NCBI GenBank assembly: GCA_050331575.1
Contig: JBHJGS010000026.1
Span: 71,179 to 135,178, forward strand
Direction of reading: 5' to 3'
DNA from: JBHJGS01 sp050331575
Lineage (GTDB): Bacteria > Pseudomonadota > Alphaproteobacteria > Sphingomonadales > Rhodothalassiaceae
DNA: 64,000 bases
The translations under genes and the position numbers were made by a program. Of this stretch, positions 8,151 to 17,210 are shown one piece after another. Within the stretch, counting starts at the first letter, position 1. Every line of letters begins with the position of its first letter. Below the pieces are notes generated by a model that was not told where the DNA came from, made no database searches, and worked only from the letters and a program-made list of their open reading frames with translations.

Positions 8151-9161
8151 TCACGCAAGCAGGGCCGCCAGCCTTGCCGCGGCATCGGCGGGTGCGCCGC
8201 CGCCGGCGGGCTGGGCCAAGGCGGCCCGCGCCCGGTCCAGACGCGCCTGGGTCTGGGGCGGTAAGGTGTCCGGGCACGCCGCGGCGACTGCGCGCATCTC
8301 GTCCATCCGGCCGTTGCAGTGCAACAGCAGATCGCAACCGGCGGCCAGTGCGGCGGCGCAGCGCTGTCCCATCGGTCCGTCCAGCGCACCCATGGACAGA
8401 TCGTCGGTCATCAAGAGCCCGTCAAAGCCGATCCAGCCGCGGATGACATCGGTCGTCACGCGGGCAGAGAGGGTGGCACACTGGGCCGCATCATAGGCGT
8501 CGTAGCAGATATGGGCGGTCATCGCCGCCGGCGCATCGGCCAGCGCCTTGAAGGGGACGAAATCGGTTGCCTGGAGCTGGCTGGCAGCGGTGCCGATATG
8601 CGGCAGGGCGGTGTGGCTGTCGACGCGGGCCCGACCGTGGCCGGGAATATGCTTGATCACCGGCAAGACGCCGCTGGCCAGAAAGGCATCCACGGCCACC
8701 TGGCCAAGCGCGGCGACCACATCGGGGTCGGCGTGAAACGCGCGCGTGGCGATGATCGTGTCAGCGCCTGGAACCTGCAAATCCAGCACCGGCACGCAAT
8801 CCACCGAAATTCCCAGCTCGAGCAGGTCTTCGGCCAACAGCCGGCAGTTCAGCGCCAGCGCCTCCTTGGCGGTGGCGGGATCGCGATCATATAAGCGGCC
8901 GAATGCGGCCATTTCCGGGGCGGCGCGCCAAGTCGGCGGGGTCAGCCGGGCCACGCGGCCGCCTTCCTGATCGATCAGCACCAGCGCGTCGGGGTCGTCG
9001 ACGGCCTCCCGGAAGGCGCGGGTCAGCGCGCGGATCTGATCCGGCGTCTCGATATTGCGCGCAAAGATGATCAGGCCGACCGGCCGTTCCGCCGCCAGGA
9101 AGGCCCGCTCCTCCTCGGTCAGGCGGGTGCTGGCAACACCGGTGATGAACGGCTTTGTCAT
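8151..9161 (-). CDS. nagZ: Beta-N-acetylhexosaminidase (NagZ)
   Basis: Glycoside hydrolase family 3 enzyme that removes GlcNAc from anhydro-muropeptides in cytoplasmic peptidoglycan recycling. 336 residues from the ATG at 9159-9161, which overlaps the SPOR gene stop (ATGA). Motifs: DQEGGRVARL, the KHIPGHGRARVDSH loop that contributes the catalytic histidine, and LLMTDDLSMGAL with the nucleophilic aspartate. The longer frame upstream overlaps the SPOR gene and is rejected. It fits functionally with the AmpD-like amidase at 44210-44911. Confidence 0.94.
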   Translation of the reverse strand: MTKPFITGVASTRLTEEERAFLAAERPVGLIIFARNIETPDQIRALTRAFREAVDDPDALVLIDQEGGRVARLTPPTWRAAPEMAAFGRLYDRDPATAKEALALNCRLLAEDLLELGISVDCVPVLDLQVPGADTIIATRAFHADPDVVAALGQVAVDAFLASGVLPVIKHIPGHGRARVDSHTALPHIGTAASQLQATDFVPFKALADAPAAMTAHICYDAYDAAQCATLSARVTTDVIRGWIGFDGLLMTDDLSMGALDGPMGQRCAAALAAGCDLLLHCNGRMDEMRAVAAACPDTLPPQTQARLDRARAALAQPAGGGAPADAAARLAALLA

Positions 9162-9877
9162 GGCGCCGGCGCAATCACCAGGCAGCCCTTGCCGGCTTGC
9201 TCCATTGCTGCGCACAGCCGCTTGGCAGCGGCCTGATCGCTCAACGGGCCGGCGCGTAGTCGGAAGAAGTCCCGGCCCCGCCGTGTGGTCGCATCGATAT
9301 CCATGCTCAATCCGAGCAACAGCGCGCCATGCTCTTCCACTAGGCGATCCCAGTAAGCCGCGGTCTGCCCGCGTTGGGTAAAGGCACCCAGCTGAACCCG
9401 CCATTTCCCCGGGCTTGGTGCCGCGGCGACCTGTGGTTCGGGCTTAGCGCGTGGCAATAGCGGGTCTGGCGCGCCTGCAGCCGGCGGCTGGTCCGGCATC
9501 TCGTCTGCTGTATCGACGCCGCTTTCTTCGATCAGGCGTCCGATCGGATCGGGGCTTTGCTCCAGGGCGGACAGGTCAACCGGTTCTTCCGGCGGCGGGG
9601 CCAGTTGCGCCTCCGCTGCGGCGGGTTCCCCAGCCAGGGCCTGAAACACCTTCTTGTCCCGATGCGGCACGTCCATACCGCCGAGGCGCGCAGGTTTGAC
9701 CTTGATCGGCCCATCAGGCGCCCGCACCACCGGGATCGGCCCGGTGGTTCTGCCACCGCCTGCATAAAGATAGGCAAGCGCCGCGCCGAACAAGAGCAGC
9801 GCCAGCAGGGCGATAAGGGCCATGACCCGGCGCCCGGCCCGGGGCCGTTGCTCGATGCTCTCCGCGCTGCGGGCCAT
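9158..9877 (-). CDS. SPOR domain-containing membrane protein
   Basis: 239 residues: a short cytoplasmic N-terminus, one membrane helix (about 19-40, ALIALLALLLFGAALAYLYA), a long proline/acidic periplasmic linker, and a C-terminal SPOR fold (about 157-237, WRVQLGAFTQRGQTAAYWDRL ... FFRLRAGPLSDQAAAKRLC). SPOR domains bind denuded glycan strands at division sites. The gene lies between argS and nagZ, a frequent arrangement in alphaproteobacteria, and suggests a septal cell-wall role. Confidence 0.9.
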   Translation of the reverse strand: MARSAESIEQRPRAGRRVMALIALLALLLFGAALAYLYAGGGRTTGPIPVVRAPDGPIKVKPARLGGMDVPHRDKKVFQALAGEPAAAEAQLAPPPEEPVDLSALEQSPDPIGRLIEESGVDTADEMPDQPPAAGAPDPLLPRAKPEPQVAAAPSPGKWRVQLGAFTQRGQTAAYWDRLVEEHGALLLGLSMDIDATTRRGRDFFRLRAGPLSDQAAAKRLCAAMEQAGKGCLVIAPAP

Positions 9878-9892
9878 GCCTGTGTTCCCCTC

Positions 9893-11626
9893 CTAAAGCT
9901 CCGTCAGCGGCGTCACGCCCAGAACCGCAAGCCCCGACGCAAGGGTCAGCGCGGTGGCACGCACCAGCGCCAGGCGCGCCAGGGTCAGCCCCGGCTCATC
10001 GGGCAGCACGAAGCGGCGCTGCGGATCGTCATTGCCGCGGTTCCACAGGCTATGAAAGTCCGACGCCAGGTCATAGAGGAAAAATGCCACCCGGTGGGGT
10101 TCTTGCGCCTCGGCGGCCTGTTCGATCAGCCGCGGCCACTGGGCCAGGCGCTGGATGAGTGCGATGTCCTGGCCATCGGTGAGCCGGTGCAGATCCGCCG
10201 CGGCCAAGGCGGTGTCGTCACACGCCAGGTCGGGCAGAATTTCAGCGGCCTTGCGGAAAGCGGAATAGGCCCGGGCATGGGCATATTGCACATAGAAAAC
10301 CGGATTATCGCGGGACTGCTCAAGAACCTTTTCGAAATCGAAATCCAGTCCGGCATCGCTCTTGCGCGTCAGCATCATGAAGCGCACCACATCGCGGCCG
10401 ACCTCTTCGACCACTTCCCGCAGGGTGACGAAGGTGCCGGCGCGCTTGGACATCTTCACCGGTTCACCGCCGCGGGTCAGCTTGACCATCTGGCACAGCT
10501 TGACGGTGAGCGCGTCGCGGCCGTCATTCAGGGCCTTCACCGCCGCACTCATGCGCTTGACATAGCCGCCATGATCCGCCCCCCAGATATTCACCAAATG
10601 ATCGAAGCCGCGGGACAGCTTGTCCCGGTGATAGGCGATGTCAGCGGCGAAATAGGTGAAGGCTCCGTCGGACTTCTGCAGCGGCCGGTCAACATCGTCG
10701 CCGAAATCGGTGGCCTTGAACAATTTTTGCGGCCGTGGCTCCCAGTCCTCCGGCGTCTTGCCCTTGGGCGGCTCCAGCACGCCCTCATAGATCAGGCCCT
10801 TGGCATCCATGAGCGCGATGGTCTCGGCGATCCGGCCGCTGTCGTGCAGGGCCCGTTCTGAGAAGAACAGCTCATGGGCGATGCCCAGCGCTGCCAGATC
10901 ATCGCGGATCATCGCCATCATCGCGTCGACCGCATAGGCCTTGATCGGCTCCAGCCAGACGCTCTCCTCGGCATCCAGCCAAACCGGTCCCTTTTCGCGT
11001 GCCAGGGCTTCGCCCACCGGGATCAGATAATCGCCCGGATAAAGCCCTTCCGGGATGGCGCCGATATCCCGACCCAGCGCCTGAGAATAGCGCATATGCA
11101 CCGAGCGGGCGAGCGTGTCGATCTGGCTGCCGGCGTCGTTGATATAATATTCCTTGAACACGCCGAAGCCCGCCTTGGCGAGCAGATTGGCCAGCGCGTC
11201 ACCGACCACGGCGCCGCGACAATGGCCGACATGCATCGGTCCGGTGGGGTTGGCCGAGACATATTCCACATTCACCCGACGGCCGGCGCCGAGCGCTGAC
11301 CCACCGTAGGCCGGGCCGGTCTGGATGATCGCCGGGATCAACCGATGCCACACGCCGGCTGACAGGCGCAGATTGATGAAGCCGGGCCCGGCGACTTCGG
11401 CGGCGGCGATATCAGGATCGCGCGCCAGGGTCTGGGCCAATCGGTCGGCCAGGTCGCGCGGGTTAGTTCTGGCCTGTTTGGCCAGCACCAGGGCGGCATT
11501 GGTGGCCAGATCGCCATGGCCTGGGTCGCGCGGCGGCTCCACGGTCACCGCGGCGCTACCGGGGTCAATCTCCAACTCGGTCAGGGCCGCGCGGATGCGC
11601 TCGGCGAAAGTCGCATAAAGATTCAT
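9893..11626 (-). CDS. argS: Arginyl-tRNA synthetase
   Basis: Class I synthetase charging tRNA-Arg. 577 residues from the ATG at 11624-11626, which overlaps the dgt stop (ATGA). The N-terminal additional domain is followed by the HIGH motif in SANPTGPMHVGHCRGAVVGD and by the KMSKR motif in EPVKMSKRAGTFVTLREVV; the C-terminal helical anticodon-binding domain ends in LASGLAVLGVTPLTEL. It is transcribed with dgt, the SPOR gene and nagZ. Confidence 0.97.
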   Translation of the reverse strand: MNLYATFAERIRAALTELEIDPGSAAVTVEPPRDPGHGDLATNAALVLAKQARTNPRDLADRLAQTLARDPDIAAAEVAGPGFINLRLSAGVWHRLIPAIIQTGPAYGGSALGAGRRVNVEYVSANPTGPMHVGHCRGAVVGDALANLLAKAGFGVFKEYYINDAGSQIDTLARSVHMRYSQALGRDIGAIPEGLYPGDYLIPVGEALAREKGPVWLDAEESVWLEPIKAYAVDAMMAMIRDDLAALGIAHELFFSERALHDSGRIAETIALMDAKGLIYEGVLEPPKGKTPEDWEPRPQKLFKATDFGDDVDRPLQKSDGAFTYFAADIAYHRDKLSRGFDHLVNIWGADHGGYVKRMSAAVKALNDGRDALTVKLCQMVKLTRGGEPVKMSKRAGTFVTLREVVEEVGRDVVRFMMLTRKSDAGLDFDFEKVLEQSRDNPVFYVQYAHARAYSAFRKAAEILPDLACDDTALAAADLHRLTDGQDIALIQRLAQWPRLIEQAAEAQEPHRVAFFLYDLASDFHSLWNRGNDDPQRRFVLPDEPGLTLARLALVRATALTLASGLAVLGVTPLTEL

Positions 11627-12843
11627 AAGGGCATCGTGGACAGGTCGAACAATTTGGCATGCTCGCGAATGGCGAACCGATCGGTCATGCCGGCGATATA
11701 ATCGGCAACGGCCCGGGCGGTCTTCGGGGCATGCGGGGCCGTCGCGCGCGCCGCCCATTCCGGCGGCAGGCAATCCGGCCGCTCGATATAAAGGGCGAAC
11801 AGGTCGCTGACCACCCGCTTTCCCTTGGCCGAGGCCCGGTTGACCAGATGGTGGCGATACATGCGCGCGAACAGGAAGTCGCGCAGCGTCTGCTCCTGCT
11901 CCGCAACACCGCGCGAAAAGCCGATCACCGGGTGGCCGGCGTCGCGGATCGCGTCGGCATCGCGCGGGGCCAACTGGTCCAGCCGCGCCTGGCTTTCCGC
12001 CACAATGTCTTCGACCATGGCGCCGATGATGCGGCGCACCAGCTCATGGATGCGGATGGTTTCGGGCAGCCGGCCATACAGCCGGTCGATCCGCGCCAAC
12101 ATATCCGCGACCAGGGGGACAGCGGCGATGTCCTCCAGCGTAAAGAGACCGGCGCGCAAGCCATCATCCATGTCGTGACTGTCATAGGCGACATCGTCTG
12201 CGAGGGCTGCGACTTGCGCCTCAGCCGGGGCGTGGCGGTGCAGCTCCAGATCGACCTCGGCCAGCACCTCGCGCAGGGCGAAGGGCAGATCGGCCGGCGG
12301 CTGTTTCGGATCGACCGGGCGGTGGGCTTGCGGGCCATTGTGCTTGGCCAGACCCTCCAGGGTCTCCCAGGTCAGGTTCAGGCCTTCAAACGCGGCATAG
12401 CGGCGTTCCAGCCGGGTCAACAGGCGCAAGGTCTGGGCATTGTGGTCAAAGCCGCCATAGTCGCCCATGGCGTCGTTCAGAGCCTCTTCGCCGGCATGGC
12501 CGAACGGCGGGTGGCCCAGATCATGCGCCAGCGCCAAAGCCTCGGCCAGATCTTCATCCAGGCTGAGACTGCGGGCGATCGCGCGGGCCAGTTGCGAGAC
12601 TTCCAGCGAATGGGTCAGGCGGGTGCGGAAATGATCGCCCTCATGATAGACGAAAACCTGGGTTTTGTGCTTCATGCGCCGGAAGCCGGTGCAATGGATG
12701 ATCCGGTCGCGGTCGCGTTGAAAACAGGTGCGGTTGGCGCTTTCCGGCTCCTGATGCACCCGGCCGCGGCTGCGCGAGGGTTTCAGGGCGTAAGGCGCCA
12801 GCAGATCTTCCCGAAGGGCCTTGGGCGGGGCTGCTGCTGACAT
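11623..12843 (-). CDS. dgt: Deoxyguanosinetriphosphate triphosphohydrolase-like HD protein
   Basis: HD-domain enzyme cleaving dNTPs to nucleoside and triphosphate. 406 residues from the ATG at 12841-12843. The metal-binding histidines and aspartates are in RLTHSLEVSQLAR and ALALAHDLGHPPFGHAGEEAL, with the N-terminal RDRDRIIHCTGFRRMKHKTQVF stretch typical of the short Dgt subfamily. It is the first gene of the minus-strand run and diverges from erpA across 109 bases that must hold both promoters. Confidence 0.93.
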   Translation of the reverse strand: MSAAAPPKALREDLLAPYALKPSRSRGRVHQEPESANRTCFQRDRDRIIHCTGFRRMKHKTQVFVYHEGDHFRTRLTHSLEVSQLARAIARSLSLDEDLAEALALAHDLGHPPFGHAGEEALNDAMGDYGGFDHNAQTLRLLTRLERRYAAFEGLNLTWETLEGLAKHNGPQAHRPVDPKQPPADLPFALREVLAEVDLELHRHAPAEAQVAALADDVAYDSHDMDDGLRAGLFTLEDIAAVPLVADMLARIDRLYGRLPETIRIHELVRRIIGAMVEDIVAESQARLDQLAPRDADAIRDAGHPVIGFSRGVAEQEQTLRDFLFARMYRHHLVNRASAKGKRVVSDLFALYIERPDCLPPEWAARATAPHAPKTARAVADYIAGMTDRFAIREHAKLFDLSTMPL

Positions 12844-12952
12844 AGGCCGCAGCGTTAACGGATGCGCCGCCGGCGGGCAAGCCGGACCGGGCGTTGACGC
12901 GCGCATTTGAATGCTTAGATTCCAGCCTGGAGCGACAAGGAGGATGCATCCG

Positions 12953-13294
12953 ATGCCGACCCCGCCACCCCCCGTGCGCCTGACCGAGAATGCCGCGCAG
13001 CGTCTGAAGGCGCTGATCGCGCGCCAGGGCAATGATAATTTGAAATTCCGCGTCAGCGTCTCCGGCGGCGGCTGTTCCGGCTTCAGCTACGGCTTCGACC
13101 TGAAGGAACAGGGCGAACCCGGCGATGTGGCCAGCGAACAGCACGGCGTGACGGTGCTGGTTGACGGCATGGCCATGCTCTACATCCTCGGCTCGGAGAT
13201 CGACTATGTCGAGGATTTGATTGGCGCGTCCTTTCGGGTCACCAACCCAAACGCGCAAAGTCACTGCGGTTGCGGCTCCAGCTTCTCCATCTAG
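12953..13294 (+). CDS. erpA: A-type iron-sulfur carrier protein (ErpA/IscA family)
   Basis: Carrier that delivers Fe-S clusters to apo-proteins. 113 residues. The three ligand cysteines are visible: one in GGGCSGFSYGF and two in the C-terminal SHCGCGSSFSI. An AAGGAGG ribosome site ending at 12943 favours the ATG at 12953; the ATG at 12944 overlaps that site. Divergent from dgt, with which it is commonly paired in alphaproteobacteria. SufE is encoded elsewhere in the window (31475-31963). Confidence 0.93.
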   Translation: MPTPPPPVRLTENAAQRLKALIARQGNDNLKFRVSVSGGGCSGFSYGFDLKEQGEPGDVASEQHGVTVLVDGMAMLYILGSEIDYVEDLIGASFRVTNPNAQSHCGCGSSFSI

Positions 13295-13333
13295 TTGCTT
13301 CCGGCGCGCTGCCGCACGCGCTATAACCAAGCC

Positions 13334-13708
13334 ATGACCATCGCGTTTGACAGCCTGGCGTTCAAGAAGCGCCTGGAGGCGTCCGGTGTGCCCGCCGCGC
13401 ATGCCGAGGCGCACGCTGAGGCGGCGCGCGACTATATTCTGGCGGATCTGGTCAGCGGCGAGGATATCAAACCGCTGCTTGGCCGAACCGAGTTTCAGGA
13501 CGCCCTGAAAAAGCTGGCAACCAAGGACGATCTGAAGGCCTTTGCGACCAAGGACGATCTGAAGGCGTTCGCCACCAAGGACGACCTGAAGGTGTATGCG
13601 ACAAAGGCCGATCTGGCCGAGCTCAAGGCCGATCTGGTCTGGAAGATCATTTGGATCAATGGTGCGCTGTTGGCGATCTTCACGGCTCTGGACGGCCTGA
13701 TCGCCTGA
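13334..13708 (+). CDS. Coiled-coil membrane protein with 9-residue repeats (DUF1640/CCDC90-like)
   Basis: 124 residues with no enzyme motif. After an N-terminal helix (about 1-55) come four near-identical nine-residue units of the form LKxxATKDD (about residues 58-93), a short heptad-like LAELKADL segment, and a C-terminal hydrophobic helix (WIIWINGALLAIF-like, about 103-122). This layout matches small alphaproteobacterial proteins related to the CCDC90/MCU-regulator family, in which a coiled coil is anchored by a C-terminal membrane helix. Its stop shares one base with the xthA start (TGATG). Function unknown. Confidence 0.7.
   Translation: MTIAFDSLAFKKRLEASGVPAAHAEAHAEAARDYILADLVSGEDIKPLLGRTEFQDALKKLATKDDLKAFATKDDLKAFATKDDLKVYATKADLAELKADLVWKIIWINGALLAIFTALDGLIA
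13505..13612 (+). repeat. Four in-frame 27-bp coding repeats
   Basis: Units at 13505-13531, 13532-13558, 13559-13585 and 13586-13612 encode LKKLATKDD, LKAFATKDD, LKAFATKDD and LKVYATKAD. The middle two encode identical peptides but differ at synonymous positions, so the repetition is not a very recent slip and is probably under selection. Confidence 0.9.
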
Positions 13709-14481
13709 TGGCCGTGCGCATCGCCACCTTCAATATCAACGGCATCAAGGCCCGCCTGCCGCGGCTGCTGGAGTGGCTTGCCGCGGACCGCGCCGACATC
13801 GTCTGCCTGCAGGAGATCAAGTGTCAGGACGAGACGTTCCCGCGCGAGGCGTTCACGGCCGCCGGTTGGCAGGTGGAAACGCATGGCCAAAAGGGCTTCA
13901 ATGGTGTGGCAATCCTGGCCAAGGCGCCGATCGCGGTGACCCGGCGCGGCCTGCCCGCCATGTCCGATGATGATCAGGCGCGCTATATCGAGGCCGAGAT
14001 CGACGGGCTGCGGGTCGCCTCCCTATATCTGCCCAACGGCAATCCCCAGCCCGGGCCGAAATTCGAGTATAAGCTGCGCTGGTTCGACCGGCTGATCGCC
14101 CATGCCAAAGCCTTGCTGGCCGAGGAGAGACCGGTGGTGCTGGCCGGCGACTATAATGTCATCCCCGAGGCCGATGATGCGGCGCATCCAGACAAGTGGA
14201 CCGACGATGCGCTGTTTCAGCCGGAAAGCCGGGCGGCATTCCGCACCTTGCGCAACCTCGGCTATGTCGATGCCATCCGGTATGTGCGGCCGAGCGAGTC
14301 TTGTTTCACCTTCTGGGATTATCAGGCCGGCGCGTGGCAACGCGACAACGGCATTCGCATCGATCATCTGATGCTTAGCCCTCAGGCCGCGGACCGCCTG
14401 GCCGATGCGCGGGTCGACCGGGAACCGCGCGGCAAGGAAAAGGCCTCCGATCACACACCGGCGCTGGTCTCGCTGGACTGA
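13708..14481 (+). CDS. xthA: Exodeoxyribonuclease III
   Basis: AP endonuclease and 3'-exonuclease of base-excision repair. 257 residues from the ATG at 13708, the usual length. Motifs of the exonuclease-endonuclease-phosphatase fold: IATFNINGIKARL, CLQEIKCQDE (catalytic Glu), LYLPNGNPQPGPKFEYKL, LAGDYNVIPEADD, and the C-terminal IDHLMLSPQ and KEKASDHTPAL with the catalytic His. The start shares one base with the stop of the preceding gene, which argues for co-transcription. Confidence 0.96.
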   Translation: MAVRIATFNINGIKARLPRLLEWLAADRADIVCLQEIKCQDETFPREAFTAAGWQVETHGQKGFNGVAILAKAPIAVTRRGLPAMSDDDQARYIEAEIDGLRVASLYLPNGNPQPGPKFEYKLRWFDRLIAHAKALLAEERPVVLAGDYNVIPEADDAAHPDKWTDDALFQPESRAAFRTLRNLGYVDAIRYVRPSESCFTFWDYQAGAWQRDNGIRIDHLMLSPQAADRLADARVDREPRGKEKASDHTPALVSLD

Positions 14482-14578
14482 TCCTGCGCCTGAACCTGTT
14501 CCAGACAAGCCGGTAATGCGCCCGCGCAGAGGATCCGCGCGACCGATCGAGGCCGGGTAAACCGCGCCGGCCAGCCGC

Positions 14579-15283
14579 TTACCGCTCGATGGAAAACGGC
14601 GTGAAGTCTGTGTTGGTATCGTAATAGTCTTCCTTTTCCAGGCGCTTCAGCCGGTTCACCACCAAATAGGTGACCGGCGTCAAAAGCGCCTCCCACAGCA
14701 CTTTCAAGCCGTAATTGGTCACAAGCACCAACATCACCTGCTCCACCGGCCAGACGCCCAGAAACGCCGCCGGATAGAAGATCAGACTGTCGATGCCCTG
14801 TCCCACCGCGGTGGAGCCGATCGTGCGGGTCCACAAATGGCGGCCGCGGGTCCACACCTTCATGCGCGCCATGACAAAGGCATTGGCGAACTCGCCGGCC
14901 CAGAAAGCCAGCACCGACGCCAGCACGATGCGCGGCACCAGGCCGAAGACCTGCTCATACGCTGCCTGCCCGGTCCAGGATGGATCCGGCGGCAGACCCA
15001 CCACCACCCAGCTCATGACCGCCATGAACAGAACGGCACCGAAGCCGGCCCAGACCACCCGGCGCGCGCGGGCATAGCCATAGACCTCGGTCAGCACATC
15101 GCCGATGACATAGCTGAGCGGAAAGAACAGGATCCCCGCCCCGAAGGCATAGCCGCCGACATTGGCGATCTTGGCCGCGCCGATCAGGTTGGAACAGATC
15201 AGCACCGCCACAAACGCGGCCATGAAGAAATCGTAGAAGCGGTAGCTGCGGATCTGCAGGCTGGGGCGAAGCGGCGCGGTCAC
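14579..15283 (-). CDS. yhhQ: Queuosine precursor transporter (VUT/YhhQ family)
   Basis: Inner-membrane importer of preQ0/preQ1, precursors of the queuosine wobble base. 234 residues with six or so hydrophobic segments; recognisable stretches are YDFFMAAFVAVLICSNLIGAAKI, FFPLSYVIGDVLTEVYGYARARRVVWAGF and TIGSTAVGQGIDSLIFYPAAF. The start is taken as GTG 15281-15283 because it forms a GTGA overlap with the ilvD stop; a longer upstream frame would run deep into ilvD. Confidence 0.9.
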   Translation of the reverse strand: MTAPLRPSLQIRSYRFYDFFMAAFVAVLICSNLIGAAKIANVGGYAFGAGILFFPLSYVIGDVLTEVYGYARARRVVWAGFGAVLFMAVMSWVVVGLPPDPSWTGQAAYEQVFGLVPRIVLASVLAFWAGEFANAFVMARMKVWTRGRHLWTRTIGSTAVGQGIDSLIFYPAAFLGVWPVEQVMLVLVTNYGLKVLWEALLTPVTYLVVNRLKRLEKEDYYDTNTDFTPFSIER

Positions 15284-16974
15284 GAAGAGGATCCCGGCGG
15301 TTGAACCTGATGGGTTACGGCGCCATGGCAGGCCGGGCCCACGGTTGCGGCGTAACGCCACAAGGCCGGTGAGCGGGTGGTCACCTCAGGGGCAGTCCAG
15401 GCGCGCCTGCGCTCGGCCAGTGCTGCCTCGCTGATCAGCAGGTCGATGGTGCCGGCGGCGGCATCAATGCGGATGCGGTCGCCGTCCTTGACCAGGGCGA
15501 TCGGCCCGCCCTCTGCGGCTTCCGGGCCGACATGGCCGACGCACAGGCCCCGGGTCGCCCCGGAAAAGCGGCCATCGGTGACCAGCGCCACCTGCGCGCC
15601 CATGCCTTGGCCATAAAGCGCAGCCGTGGTTGCCAGCATCTCGCGCATGCCCGGCCCGCCGCGCGGGCCTTCATTGCGGATGACGATGACGTCGCCAGGG
15701 GCATAGGCGCGCGCGCTGACCGCGGCGAACGCGGCTTCTTCGCTTTCGAACACCCGTGCCGGGCCTTCATGGACCAGGTGGCTCAGGCCGGCGACCTTGA
15801 CCACCGCACCGGCGGGCGCCAGCGAGCCGGTCAGCCCGACCATCCCGCCGGTCGGCGACAGCGGATCGGTGGCGGGGCGCACCACATCCTGATCAGGGTT
15901 CCAGGCCATGTCGGCGAGATTTTCCGCCACCGTGCGGCCGGTCACAGTCAGCGCCTCGCCGTGGATCAGGCCGGCCTCCAGCAGCGTCTTCATGACCAGG
16001 GGCACACCGCCGACAGCATGCAGATCGACCGCATTATAGCGCCCGCCCGGGGTCATCGAGGCGATATAGGGCGTGTCGCGGAAGATCCGGCAGGCATCGA
16101 GCATGTCGAAGGCGACCCCGGCTTCGTGCGCGATCGCGGGCAGATGCAAGGCGGCGTTGGTGGAGCCGCCGGTCGCCGCCACCACGCGCGCGGCATTTTC
16201 CAGCGCTTGGCGGGTGACGATGGCGCGCGGCCGTACATCGCTCTCAAGGCAGGCCAGCGCGGCCCGGCCGACCGCCTCAGCGATGCGCGGCCGCTCCGGA
16301 TCAACCGCTGGAAAGCCCGCCGAACCGGGCAGAGACAGCCCCAGTGCCTCGCCCACGCAGGCCATGGTGTTGGCGGTGAACTGGCCGCCGCAGGCGCCGG
16401 CCCCGGGGCAGGCGACCCGTTCCAGTTCCGCCAGATCCGCTTCCGGCAGGCTGCCCGCGGCATGCGCGCCCACCGCCTCGAACACGTCCAGGATCGTCAC
16501 CGCCTTGCCCTTGCACTGACCGGGCAGAATGGTGCCGCCATACAGAAACAGGCCGGGCCGGTTCAGCCGCAGCATCGCCATCATCAGGCCGGGCAGGGAC
16601 TTGTCGCAGCCACCCACGGTGACCAGGGCATCGAAGGCATGACCGCGCGCCATCAATTCGGTGGCGTCGGCGATGATCTCGCGCATCGGCAGGCTGGCAT
16701 ACATGCCCTCATGGCCCATGGCGATGGCATCCGTGACCACCGGAACGGTGAATTCGAACGGCGTGCCACCGGCCGCGCCCACGCCTTGCTTGATCGGCCC
16801 GGCCTGATCACGCAGATTGAGATTGCACGGGCTGGCCTCGGACCAGGTCGTCGCCACGCCGACAAAGGGCTGGTTGATCGCGGCGTCATCAAGGCCAAGG
16901 GCGTGATAGAAGGCCCGTTGCGGCGCCCGTTCCGGCCCTTGCTTAATCTGATCGCTTGGTCGCGGATGGCTCAT
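15280..16974 (-). CDS. ilvD: Dihydroxy-acid dehydratase (IlvD/Edd family)
   Basis: Fe-S dehydratase converting 2,3-dihydroxy acids to 2-keto acids in branched-chain amino acid synthesis. 564 residues. Cluster cysteines are visible in TVGGCDKSLPGLMMAMLR and CPGAGACGGQFTANTMAC, with HEGMYASLPMREIIADATE, GGSTNAALHLPAIAHEAG and LVTDGRFSGATRGLCVGHVGPEA elsewhere. ATG 16972-16974 has AAGGGGG about 9 bases upstream and is preferred over the first in-frame Met at 17013. No other ilv gene is near; family members acting on sugar acids cannot be fully excluded. Confidence 0.88.
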   Translation of the reverse strand: MSHPRPSDQIKQGPERAPQRAFYHALGLDDAAINQPFVGVATTWSEASPCNLNLRDQAGPIKQGVGAAGGTPFEFTVPVVTDAIAMGHEGMYASLPMREIIADATELMARGHAFDALVTVGGCDKSLPGLMMAMLRLNRPGLFLYGGTILPGQCKGKAVTILDVFEAVGAHAAGSLPEADLAELERVACPGAGACGGQFTANTMACVGEALGLSLPGSAGFPAVDPERPRIAEAVGRAALACLESDVRPRAIVTRQALENAARVVAATGGSTNAALHLPAIAHEAGVAFDMLDACRIFRDTPYIASMTPGGRYNAVDLHAVGGVPLVMKTLLEAGLIHGEALTVTGRTVAENLADMAWNPDQDVVRPATDPLSPTGGMVGLTGSLAPAGAVVKVAGLSHLVHEGPARVFESEEAAFAAVSARAYAPGDVIVIRNEGPRGGPGMREMLATTAALYGQGMGAQVALVTDGRFSGATRGLCVGHVGPEAAEGGPIALVKDGDRIRIDAAAGTIDLLISEAALAERRRAWTAPEVTTRSPALWRYAATVGPACHGAVTHQVQPPGSSS

Positions 16975-17210
16975 CAGCGCTGCCCCCTTCAGGCGATATG
17001 GCAAGACATTCAAGCCAAGACATTCAAGCGGAGTGTGCGGGCCCGTCCCGTCACGATGCTCCCCTCAAATCGCGCAAAGGATGAGCGAGCGGCCATGCCG
17101 AACTCAAGGACGTTTTTTGGTCAGACGGTCTGCTTGACCGGCCAAGCCGGCGCTTGACCGCAGCGCCGAAGCCCGCTTGTGTCGGATAGACCTTGAACGG
17201 AGCATTCGCC

